Shown here: one piece after another, positions 1 to 5,800 of the stretch | Layout of the letters: the number at the start of each line of letters is the position of its first letter | Numbering within the stretch: the stretch's first letter is position 1 | Source: an uncultured Ignavibacteriota bacterium | GTDB taxonomy: Bacteria; Bacteroidota; Ignavibacteria; Tepidaquicellales; Tepidaquicellaceae | NCBI GenBank assembly: GCA_937959065.1 | Contig: CALGOI010000292.1 | Location: forward strand, 1-6,457 | Length of the DNA: 6,457 nucleotides | Direction of reading: 5' to 3' | Made by a program: the position numbers and the translations under genes | The notes under the pieces: model-generated | Database searches by the model: none | Told to the model about the DNA's origin: nothing | What the model saw: the letters and a program-made list of their open reading frames with translations, nothing else

Positions 1-35
1 CTTTTTTATTAAATTATGAATTTATAATATACATA

Positions 36-63
36 TTGGGGGAAATTAGGAATAACCTATAAT
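36..63 (+). promoter_or_regulatory. Putative promoter of the first secreted-protein gene
   Basis: A perfect TATAAT lies at 58-63, with a weak -35-like TTGGGG at 36-41 and a 16-base spacer. Only eight bases separate the TATAAT from the ATG at 72, so a start from this box would give a nearly leaderless mRNA. A second TATAAT at 23-28 would allow a longer leader, but its -35 region falls at or beyond the window edge. The background is very AT-rich, so chance matches are likely. Confidence 0.3.
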
Positions 64-71
64 ATCAAACT

Positions 72-1475
72 ATGAAAAAAATATTTTCACTTTTTATCCT
101 CTGTCTGACTATGGCTAGCAGTTCATTTGGACAGCTTGGTCATAATAACATGTATCTGATTAAGAATTTAAATCAGCATCCTGTTAATTTGAATTTCCCG
201 CAAAGATTATACTCCGCAGTTTGGGGTTATGTAGCTCCTAACGGAAGGGAGTATGCTATTCTTGGATGCAGCGATGGGACAGCATTTATTGATGTTACTG
301 ATTCAGCTTCAATTTCCGAAGTAGGTTTTGTTCCATCTACTAATCCTTCTTCCAGCAGTAATAACTGGCGAGAAATGAAGACTTATTCTCATTACGCATA
401 TATTGTCTCCGAAGTCAATAATAGCGGTATACAGATTGTTGACCTTCAATATTTACCTGATTCTATTCGTTATTTAGGAAAGTTTACTATTCCGGGTCAC
501 ACTTCTTCACATACTATTTCACAAAGCGGACCTTATCTCTATATAAATGGTGGAAATGCTACCTTTGGTGATGGAACTGTTATTGTAGATATAACTAACC
601 CAACTAATCCTGTGAAAAGAGGTGGCTATAACAATGATTATGTGCATGATTCAAGGATTTTAAATGACACTATTTGGGCGGCTAATATTTATGATGAAAA
701 ACTTACGGTGATATCTGCAACCAATAAAGATAACCCGACCTTTGTAAAATCATGGAGCAATTTACCTGGATCCGGTCCTCACAATTGCGCTATTACACCT
801 GACAGAAAGCACATTTTGGTTACTGATGAAATTGGCACAGCACCATTCAGGTTAAAAATTTGGAATATTCAAGATTTGAATAACATTACTTATGTAACTG
901 CGTGGCAGCCTACCGGAATAACTCAATCAGTTGTTCACAATGTTGAGATTTACGGAAATTATGCCATTGTTGCACATTATTCTGCCGGAATTAGAGTCGT
1001 TGATATTTCAAACCCGGCGAACCCAATTGAGGTTGCATGGTATGATACATATCCGTCAAACAACAGTGAAAATTATAATGGATGCTGGGGTGTCTACCTG
1101 CTTCCTTCTGGAAAAATTATTGCTTCGGACAGACAGACCGGACTCTACGTTGTAAAAACTAATTTTACAATTACGGGTGTGCAGGGAGTTAATAACCAGG
1201 TGCCGGATGGTTTTGCTTTAAATCAAAATTATCCTAACCCTTTTAATCCATCAACAAAAATAAGTTTCTCATTACCCAAAAATACTTTTGTATCATTAAA
1301 ATTGTATGATATTAGCGGTAAAGAATTAACAACACTGGTAAATGATAGAAGGGATGCAGGTAATTATGAAGTTACTTTTGACGCTGCTAAACTTGGTCTG
1401 GCAAGTGGTGTGTATTTCTATTCTCTGACATCAGATGATTTTAAAGAGACTAAGAAAATGATCTTAGCTAAATAA
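72..1475 (+). CDS. Secreted choice-of-anchor B family (LVIVD repeat) protein with T9SS C-terminal sorting domain
   Basis: This 467-residue exported protein has no known enzymatic role. Residues 1-20 form a Sec signal peptide (MKK, hydrophobic core, likely cleavage after SFG). Residues 24-362 carry the recurring motifs I associate with choice-of-anchor B / LVIVD proteins: WGYVAPNGREYAILG (51-65), WREMKTYSHYAYIVSE (99-114), IQIVDLQYLPD (120-130), VIVDITNPTNP (170-180), VHDSRILNDTIW (191-202), PHNCAITPD (236-244) and GIRVVDISNPANP (306-318). The repeated h-h-V-D-h pattern suggests a beta-propeller-like fold. Residues about 378-467 are a Por/T9SS type A sorting domain, starting at NQNYPNPFNPSTKISF (384-399) and ending in KKMILAK, so the protein should cross the outer membrane by T9SS. 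The ATG at 72 is chosen because the signal peptide begins there; no Shine-Dalgarno precedes it. It has a tandem paralogue downstream and differs from it by a short insertion near residues 34-46. The family call is firm; ligand and function are unknown. Confidence 0.9.
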   Translation: MKKIFSLFILCLTMASSSFGQLGHNNMYLIKNLNQHPVNLNFPQRLYSAVWGYVAPNGREYAILGCSDGTAFIDVTDSASISEVGFVPSTNPSSSSNNWREMKTYSHYAYIVSEVNNSGIQIVDLQYLPDSIRYLGKFTIPGHTSSHTISQSGPYLYINGGNATFGDGTVIVDITNPTNPVKRGGYNNDYVHDSRILNDTIWAANIYDEKLTVISATNKDNPTFVKSWSNLPGSGPHNCAITPDRKHILVTDEIGTAPFRLKIWNIQDLNNITYVTAWQPTGITQSVVHNVEIYGNYAIVAHYSAGIRVVDISNPANPIEVAWYDTYPSNNSENYNGCWGVYLLPSGKIIASDRQTGLYVVKTNFTITGVQGVNNQVPDGFALNQNYPNPFNPSTKISFSLPKNTFVSLKLYDISGKELTTLVNDRRDAGNYEVTFDAAKLGLASGVYFYSLTSDDFKETKKMILAK

Positions 1476-1507
1476 TCAACTTTATTAATTATTTATAAAT
1501 TTTATGT

Positions 1508-1536
1508 GGGGATATAATTTTTATATCCCCATTTTT
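1508..1536 (+). terminator. Intrinsic terminator between the two paralogues
   Basis: A perfect 10-bp hairpin has arms GGGGATATAA (1508-1517) and TTATATCCCC (1521-1530) around a TTT loop. It is followed by ATTTTT at 1531-1536. It lies 33 bases after the first gene's stop codon and 16 bases before the ATG of the next gene, so transcription of the second gene must either read through it or start almost on top of it. Confidence 0.75.
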
Positions 1537-1541
1537 ATATT
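1536..1541 (+). promoter_or_regulatory. Possible -10 box for the second secreted-protein gene
   Basis: TATATT followed by CAAA lies eleven bases before the ATG at 1553. It resembles the TATAAT-(AT)-CAAA arrangement before the ATGs at 72 and 3107. The corresponding -35 region falls inside the terminator hairpin and shows no recognisable match. In such AT-rich sequence this is weak evidence, so the gene may instead depend on read-through. Confidence 0.2.
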
Positions 1542-1552
1542 CAAATAGAAAA

Positions 1553-2950
1553 ATGAAAAAATATATTCTTTCAATCTTGTTTGTACTACTTTATGCACCA
1601 TTGACCAATACTTACGCTCAATTACCTAATCATAATACCTATTTGATAGCAAATCTTGATAACTATACCGGATATTCAGCTTGCTGGGGATATACAGCGC
1701 CTAATGGCAGAGAATATGCGATAATCGGATGTTTCCAGGGTACTTCATTTGTTGATATTACGGATTCAGCAAATGTGCAGGAAGTGGGATTTCTGCCTAC
1801 ATCTGGGGCTTCAACAAACAGCGGTAACGGTTGGCGAGAAATGAAAGTGTACTCCCATTATGCCTATATTGTTTCTGAAGCTCCTAATAGTGGTATTCAA
1901 ATTGTTGACCTTCAGTATCTGCCTGATTCAATTAATTATGTAGGTAAGTTTACAGTTGGTTCCTTAAGTGATATTCATTCAATTTCACAATCAGGACCTT
2001 ATTTGTATATCAATGGCTCTAATACCTCGTTTGGTAATGGCGTAACTATATTTGATCTTACCGTAAACCCTAGAGTTCCTGTTAAGCGGGGTGCTTGGAA
2101 TACAAGATACGTTCATGACTGTCGTGTTAAAAATGATACTATATGGGGAATGAATATAAATAGCCAGGACGGGCAAGTCACTGTGATAAATGCCGCTAAC
2201 AAAGACAATCCTGTCGAAATCACTAACTGGTTAAATGTTCCTAACCCTTCTCCTCATAATTGTGACCTTACCACCGACAGCAAATATCTTTTAACTACTG
2301 ATGAGGTTGGGAATAATCCTCCAAGATTACTAAAGATCTGGAATGTACAAAATCTCCAGAATCCGGTTACTGTTACTACCTGGCAGCCAACAAACATAAC
2401 AAATTCCAGGGTTCACAATGTCGAGATTTATGGTGATTATGCTGTAATTGCTCACTATTCTGCTGGAATTAGAATTGTTGATATTTCAAACCCGCTGTCT
2501 CCTACGGAAGTGGCATGGTATGATACATACCCTGCCAATAATAATTTTAATTATAGCGGCTGTTGGGGAGTTTTCAAGTTTCCTTCAGGAAAGATAATCG
2601 GATCGGATATCTCTAATGGTTTGTTTGTTATAAATACTACATTCCCGACAAATGTAACTTCAAATACAAATACAATTCCTGAAAAGTATTCCCTTGAGCA
2701 AAATTATCCTAATCCGTTCAACCCTACAACTAAGATCGGTTTTTCCATTCCAAAGGCTTCATTTGTTACGGTTAAACTCTATGATATGCTCGGAAGGGAA
2801 GTTGCTTTACTATTAAACGAAACAAAACCTGCCGGCCAGCACGAATTGCTGGTAAATGCTAATAAATTTAATTTAAAAACCGGGGCATACTTCTATTCTT
2901 TAAGATCAAACAATTTTGTAGATACTAAAAAAATGATTTTGATTAAATAG
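1553..2950 (+). CDS. Secreted choice-of-anchor B family (LVIVD repeat) protein with T9SS sorting domain, paralogue of the preceding gene
   Basis: This 465-residue protein aligns end to end by eye with the product of 72-1475. Residues 1-22 are a signal peptide (MKKYILSILFVLLY, likely cleavage after TYA, mature start QLPNHNTYLI). The body (about 25-362) has the same motif series: CWGYTAPNGREYAIIG (44-59), WREMKVYSHYAYIVSE (94-109), IQIVDLQYLPD (115-125), VHDCRVKNDTIW (187-198), PHNCDLTTD (234-242), GIRIVDISNPLSP (305-317) and WYDTYP (322-327). The tail (about 375-465) is a T9SS type A sorting domain with NYPNPFNPTTKIGF (384-397) and KKMILIK at the end. It lacks the insertion near residues 34-46 of the first copy. 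The start is fixed by the signal peptide; there is no Shine-Dalgarno. The pair looks like a tandem duplication that has diverged, because synonymous and non-synonymous differences are spread throughout. It probably acts at the cell surface or outside the cell; its specific role is unknown. Confidence 0.9.
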   Translation: MKKYILSILFVLLYAPLTNTYAQLPNHNTYLIANLDNYTGYSACWGYTAPNGREYAIIGCFQGTSFVDITDSANVQEVGFLPTSGASTNSGNGWREMKVYSHYAYIVSEAPNSGIQIVDLQYLPDSINYVGKFTVGSLSDIHSISQSGPYLYINGSNTSFGNGVTIFDLTVNPRVPVKRGAWNTRYVHDCRVKNDTIWGMNINSQDGQVTVINAANKDNPVEITNWLNVPNPSPHNCDLTTDSKYLLTTDEVGNNPPRLLKIWNVQNLQNPVTVTTWQPTNITNSRVHNVEIYGDYAVIAHYSAGIRIVDISNPLSPTEVAWYDTYPANNNFNYSGCWGVFKFPSGKIIGSDISNGLFVINTTFPTNVTSNTNTIPEKYSLEQNYPNPFNPTTKIGFSIPKASFVTVKLYDMLGREVALLLNETKPAGQHELLVNANKFNLKTGAYFYSLRSNNFVDTKKMILIK

Positions 2951-2987
2951 TTTTTTTACTATATTTACTTGGGTAAGCATTTTGACG

Positions 2988-3023
2988 GGGGGTTGGAGAT
3001 TTATCTAACCCCCTATTTTATTT
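2988..3023 (+). terminator. Intrinsic terminator after the second secreted-protein gene
   Basis: The arms GGGGGTT (2988-2994) and AACCCCC (3007-3013) form a strong 7-bp stem around a 12-base loop. The loop can pair further as AGA/TCT. A T-rich tail, TATTTTATTT, follows at 3014-3023. The hairpin lies 37 bases after the TAG at 2948-2950 and separates the secreted-protein genes from the response regulator. Confidence 0.7.
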
Positions 3024-3032
3024 ATGTTTACG

Positions 3033-3104
3033 TGACTATCTTTTGTCTCCCATATAAGTAAGGTGAATAGATAGTCAAAGATTTACTATAATCAAAAGAC
3101 TATG
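3033..3104 (+). repeat. 8-bp inverted repeat plus a third partial copy in the response-regulator control region
   Basis: TGACTATC (3033-3040) is matched by its exact reverse complement GATAGTCA (3070-3077), separated by 29 bases. The core GACTAT recurs at 3098-3103, so the second and third copies flank the TATAAT at 3087-3092. Placement around a promoter box suggests an operator, possibly for autoregulation by the adjacent DNA-binding response regulator. That role is inference; an RNA stem-loop is an alternative if transcription starts upstream. Confidence 0.4.
3087..3092 (+). promoter_or_regulatory. Putative -10 box of the response-regulator gene
   Basis: A perfect TATAAT, followed by CAAAAGACTATG, lies 14 bases before the ATG at 3107. 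A start here would leave a leader of only about eight bases. No good -35 hexamer is present at 16-18 bases; the region reads TGAATA. It sits between two copies of the GACTAT/ATAGTC repeat, so a bound regulator could block or recruit polymerase. I see no sigma-54 -24/-12 element here. Confidence 0.35.
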
Positions 3105-3106
3105 TT

Positions 3107-4495
3107 ATGGCAAAAATTCTAGTGGTTGATGATGAAGTGACCTCCGCTGCGATTATGAAAAAAGTTTTGGAAGAAGACGGTCACGAGGTTACTACTGTTA
3201 CCGATGGTAATGTTGCCTTAGAAAAGGTTAAACAATACGATTTTGATGTTCTGGTTACGGATTTTAATATGCCGAAAATGAATGGTATGCAGCTCACAAG
3301 AGAAGTTTTGGAGCTTGAACCGGACATTATTGTTATTCTTATCACTGCTTATTTTTCAGTTAAATCCGTTGTTGAGGCAATCAAACTTGGAGCTTACGAT
3401 TATCTTACAAAACCAATTAATAAAGATGAATTGGTACTTGCTGTAAACAGGGGGTTGGAAAAAGTCAATCTCATGAATGAAAATCTTCTTTTAAAATCGC
3501 GGCTCAAAAAAACAGAGTCCGAAGAAGATGATGACGATACATATAACTCTGCTAGTAAAGACGTTCAGGAAATTCTTAAAGAGGTTAAAAAGGTTGCAAA
3601 GTCTAATTCTACTATTCTGATAACAGGTGAAAATGGAACAGGTAAAGAAGTGTTGGCTAAGTATGTTTATAAAAATAGTACAAGGGCTGATCAGCCATTT
3701 GTAGTTGTTAACTGTGCAGCTATCCCGAGCCAATTGCTCGAATCTGAGTTATTTGGGCATGCTAAAGGTGCATTTACCGGAGCTATTAAAGATCATAAAG
3801 GGTATTTTGAAATTGCAAATAATGGTACTATTTTCCTGGATGAGATAGGGGAGATAGAGCCTATGGTTCAGGTTAAGCTTTTAAGGGTATTGCAGGAAAA
3901 AGAATTTTCAAAAGTAGGTGATACTAAGATCAGGTATACTAATGTTAGGATTATTGCGGCTACTAACCGTGATCTTAAAGCGTTGATCGCCGAAGGTAAA
4001 TTCCGTGAAGACTTGTATTACCGCTTAAACGTTTTCGAGTTCCATCTTCCAAGCTTAAGAGAAAGACCTGAAGATATCGAATACTATTTTGAAAGGTTTA
4101 TAAATGAATATGCTTTACACAATGACACAAAAATGAATAGTATTTCACCCGAGGTTAAAGCTATTCTTACGGGATATGAATGGCCGGGAAATATCAGGGA
4201 ATTAAAGAATATTGCTGAAAGGGTTTCCATTTTATGTGAAGATGGAAAGATAACTCCGGATCTTCTTCCCGATAAGATAAAAGGCGATAATGAGGACGTA
4301 GTTGTTACAAGTGATTACTCTTTAAATAAAGATAATATTTTAAAGGATTTTGAAACTAAATTCATCCGTAAATATTTAAAGATAAATAAAGGTAATGTAG
4401 CAGCGACAGCTAAAGCTATTAACTTCCATCCTGTGAGTCTGAGACAAAAAATTTATAAACTCGGCATCGATCCAAAGGAATACAAAAATTTTTGA
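3107..4495 (+). CDS. Sigma-54-dependent response regulator, NtrC family (receiver, AAA+, Fis-type HTH)
   Basis: This 462-residue cytoplasmic transcription activator has the standard three-domain layout. The receiver (1-about 125) has the acidic pocket D8-D9, phospho-acceptor D52 in TDFNMP, T80 and K102 in TKP. An acidic linker follows at 137-144. The sigma-54 AAA+ domain (about 148-375) has Walker A GENGTGKE (174-181), the sigma-54-contacting GAFTGA loop (221-226), Walker B IFLDEIGE (242-249), AATNRD (284-289), arginine-finger region FREDLYYRLN (299-308) and sensor II WPGNIRELKN (359-368). The C-terminal Fis-type HTH spans about 415-455, with AATAKAINFHPVSLRQKIYKLG at its core positions 432-453. 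All catalytic residues are intact, and the intact GAFTGA indicates real sigma-54 activation. MAKILVVDDE is a classic receiver start. No partner kinase lies beside it, so signal and target genes are unknown. The repeats upstream suggest autoregulation. The family is certain; orthology to a named regulator is not. Confidence 0.96.
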   Translation: MAKILVVDDEVTSAAIMKKVLEEDGHEVTTVTDGNVALEKVKQYDFDVLVTDFNMPKMNGMQLTREVLELEPDIIVILITAYFSVKSVVEAIKLGAYDYLTKPINKDELVLAVNRGLEKVNLMNENLLLKSRLKKTESEEDDDDTYNSASKDVQEILKEVKKVAKSNSTILITGENGTGKEVLAKYVYKNSTRADQPFVVVNCAAIPSQLLESELFGHAKGAFTGAIKDHKGYFEIANNGTIFLDEIGEIEPMVQVKLLRVLQEKEFSKVGDTKIRYTNVRIIAATNRDLKALIAEGKFREDLYYRLNVFEFHLPSLRERPEDIEYYFERFINEYALHNDTKMNSISPEVKAILTGYEWPGNIRELKNIAERVSILCEDGKITPDLLPDKIKGDNEDVVVTSDYSLNKDNILKDFETKFIRKYLKINKGNVAATAKAINFHPVSLRQKIYKLGIDPKEYKNF

Positions 4496-4520
4496 AATTA
4501 ATTAGTCCTTTATTTATATT
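4492..4520 (+). promoter_or_regulatory. Putative sigma-70-type promoter of the HPPD locus
   Basis: A TTGAAA -35 hexamer (4492-4497, overlapping the stop codon of the response-regulator gene) and a TATATT -10 hexamer (4515-4520) are spaced by exactly 17 bases. Each matches five of six consensus positions. This predicts a start near 4527 and a leader of about 43 bases. AT-rich background limits certainty, but this is the best -35/-10 pair in the window. Confidence 0.4.
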
Positions 4521-4569
4521 ATATTTAGATACCAATGATATTTTGTAAAAAAAATTAAAATGAATTAGA

Positions 4570-5214
4570 ATGGAAACCACACAAGAAATACAGCAGGATA
4601 GTAAAGCACAAGCAAGGACTGACGATTTTCTACCTTTGAAAAGGATTCACCATGTCGAGTTTTATGTCGGTGATGCAAAACAATCATCGTTTTTTTATCA
4701 ATATGCTATGGGTTTTAAACTTAAGGCTTATTCCGGGCTTGAGACTAAAGATAAATTGAATAGCTCGTATATGCTCGAGCAGGGTAAGATTAAATTTGTT
4801 CTTACATCTGCTAATACGGATGCTTCTCCCGCTGCTGAACACCACTTAAAGCACGGGGATGGTGTGAAAGATATAGCTTTTGAAGTCGATGATGCAGTAA
4901 GCGCGTATGAAGAAACTGTTAAAAGAGGGGCAGTTGGAGTGCTCGAACCTACTAAATTTGAAGATGAAAATGGATACATCATTAAGTCTTCTATACAAAC
5001 GTATGGTGAAACAACCCATACGTTTCTTGATATAAATAATTATAACGGTGAATTCCTTCCAGGATTCATTAATGCTGAAAGTAAAGGGGTACAAGATATC
5101 AAGGATGTTAATCTTCGTTCTATTGATCATATGGTTGGTAATGTTGAATTAGGTAAAATGAACTTTTGGGTTAAATTCTATGCAGAAGTTATGGGGTTCA
5201 TCACGTTGATTTAA
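4570..5214 (+). CDS. hpd: 4-hydroxyphenylpyruvate dioxygenase, N-terminal part (interrupted)
   Basis: This is the first 214 residues of HPPD, the Fe(II) enzyme that converts 4-hydroxyphenylpyruvate to homogentisate in tyrosine breakdown. Residues 24-155 form the N-terminal vicinal-oxygen-chelate half, with IHHVEFYVGDAKQSSFFY (26-43) and DGVKDIAFEVDDA (97-109). Residues 183-210 begin the catalytic half, with SIDHMVGNV (184-192). In the family the His of this motif (H187) is the first iron ligand. The frame ends at TAA 5212-5214 immediately after GFITLI, in mid-domain, at a place where intact homologues continue with a Ser-Phe-Asp-Asp-type stretch. The remaining ligands are encoded downstream in the same frame (5254-5715), so this fragment alone should be inactive. 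The start at METTQEIQQD is the only sensible ATG, and no Shine-Dalgarno precedes it. Enzyme identity is secure; whether the break is real is open. Confidence 0.85.
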   Translation: METTQEIQQDSKAQARTDDFLPLKRIHHVEFYVGDAKQSSFFYQYAMGFKLKAYSGLETKDKLNSSYMLEQGKIKFVLTSANTDASPAAEHHLKHGDGVKDIAFEVDDAVSAYEETVKRGAVGVLEPTKFEDENGYIIKSSIQTYGETTHTFLDINNYNGEFLPGFINAESKGVQDIKDVNLRSIDHMVGNVELGKMNFWVKFYAEVMGFITLI

Positions 5215-5272
5215 TTTGATGATAAGGATATTTTTAATGATTAAACTGCATTAATGAGTAAATTGAGGCATA
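5195..5272 (+). other. Locally anomalous patch containing both HPPD stop codons
   Basis: Within about 78 bases the reading frame has two TAA codons and several residues that do not fit the family: IT after GF, ND before the second stop, and LR after MSK. The flanks, such as FWVKFYAEV before it and NGTGKIKFPINEPA after it, look normal. The nucleotides at 5194-5211 would read Gly-Phe-His-Gln-Leu-Ile if one T were added after GGGTT and one C removed after CATCA. This suggests a compensating indel pair. Confidence 0.5.
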
Positions 5273-5715
5273 ATGGAACGGGGAAAATAAAATTTCCGAT
5301 TAATGAACCGGCTGAAGGTAAAAAGAAATCACAGATCGAAGAGTACCTGGATTTTTATAAATCAGCCGGTGTTCAACATATAGCACTTACTACTCCTAAT
5401 ATTATTGAAACAGTTCAAGAGTTACAAAGAAGAGGTATCGAATTTTTAAATGTACCTACAACTTATTACAGTGAACTTGAAGATAGAGTCGGAGAAATTG
5501 ATGAAGATATAGCTGATCTTGAAAAACTTGGAATTCTTGTTGATAGAGACGATGACGGGTATTTGCTTCAAATATTTACTAAACCAATTGTCGAAAGACC
5601 AACTTTATTCTTTGAGATTATTCAAAGAAGAGGAGCTAGAAGTTTTGGTAAAGGTAACTTTAAAGCACTATTTGAAGCGATAGAAAGAGAGCAGGCTTTA
5701 AGAGGAACATTATAA
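5254..5715 (+). CDS. hpd: 4-hydroxyphenylpyruvate dioxygenase, C-terminal part (interrupted)
   Basis: These 153 residues hold the rest of the HPPD catalytic half. Visible family motifs are FPINEPAEGKKKSQIEEYLDF (within 14-34), AGVQHIALTT (38-47), GIEFLNVPTTYY (61-72), LVDRDDDGYLLQIFTKP (95-111), TLFFEIIQRRGA (117-128) and FGKGNFKALFEAIEREQ (131-147). H42 and E121 correspond to the second and third iron ligands, and the C-terminal GKGNF helix closes the active site. The ATG at 5254 is simply the internal Met of an ALMSK stretch; nothing resembling a ribosome binding site precedes it and it lies 39 bases past the first TAA. Independent translation therefore looks doubtful. It shares the frame of 4570-5214 and is best read as the second part of one broken or mis-sequenced gene. 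The terminator at 5750 ends the unit. Confidence 0.82.
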   Translation: MSKLRHNGTGKIKFPINEPAEGKKKSQIEEYLDFYKSAGVQHIALTTPNIIETVQELQRRGIEFLNVPTTYYSELEDRVGEIDEDIADLEKLGILVDRDDDGYLLQIFTKPIVERPTLFFEIIQRRGARSFGKGNFKALFEAIEREQALRGTL

Positions 5716-5749
5716 ATATTTCCTTAGTAAATTTTGCCGTTTCTATTTT

Positions 5750-5779
5750 AAAGCCCATGAGTTTTCTCTGGGCTTTTTT
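5750..5779 (+). terminator. Intrinsic terminator after the HPPD locus
   Basis: The arms AAAGCCCA (5750-5757) and TGGGCTTT (5769-5776) form an 8-bp stem. An inner GAG/CTC pairing can extend it across a one-base bulge with a TTTT loop. The T run continues to 5779. It lies 34 bases after the HPPD stop codon and ends 21 bases before the ATG of the HPt gene. This is a classic Rho-independent terminator. Confidence 0.85.
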
Positions 5780-5800
5780 ATTAACTCAATATTTTAAATT

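Larger units (their letters stand above)
4570..5715 (+). pseudogene. hpd: Whole HPPD locus interrupted by two in-frame TAA codons
   Basis: Read through, 4570-5715 is one continuous frame of 381 sense or interrupted codons, about the length of bacterial and animal HPPD. It is broken only by TAA at 5212-5214 (codon 215) and TAA at 5242-5244 (codon 225). The ten-codon bridge reads stop-FDDKDIFND-stop-TALMSK. From memory, homologues have Ser at the first stop and the Tyr of a TEY motif at the second, so both stops replace expected sense codons without any net frameshift. Sequence on either side is well conserved, which points to a recent lesion or a local consensus error rather than long decay. 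TAA also serves as the normal terminator of other genes in this window, so a reassigned TAA is unlikely. The iron site (H187, then His and Glu in the second part) cannot form in either piece alone. Confidence 0.7.

Noticed and set aside
174..1160. Possible tandem DNA repeats inside the LVIVD genes
   Set aside because: The repetition is at protein-motif level (h-h-V-D-h blades), and the nucleotide copies within each gene are too diverged to count as DNA repeats.
1991..2176. Minus-strand ORF of 61 codons inside the second secreted-protein gene
   Set aside because: It lies wholly inside a gene with strong domain evidence, has no recognisable motif, and looks like a shadow frame. The same applies to 931-1155 (+), 3491-3733 (-), 4728-4982 (-) and 4846-5130 (-).
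4496..4569. Sigma-54 (-24/-12) promoter controlling HPPD by the upstream regulator
   Set aside because: No GG-N10-GC arrangement resembling TGGCAC-N5-TTGC is present in this gap. The better match is a sigma-70-type TTGAAA-17-TATATT pair.
4496..4569. Terminator after the response-regulator gene
   Set aside because: The gap contains only short AT palindromes such as AATTAATT and no GC-containing stem followed by a T run, so I could not support a terminator here.
5212..5244. Reassigned or read-through TAA codons in HPPD
   Set aside because: Other clear genes here end at TAA (1475, 5715, 6163), and nothing resembling a recoding signal or pyrrolysine/selenocysteine element is visible. Those systems use TAG and TGA, not TAA.
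5190..5260. Simple net frameshift separating two HPPD ORFs
   Set aside because: Both pieces are in the same reading frame (4570 and 5254 differ by a multiple of three). The break is two nonsense codons, with at most a self-cancelling indel pair.
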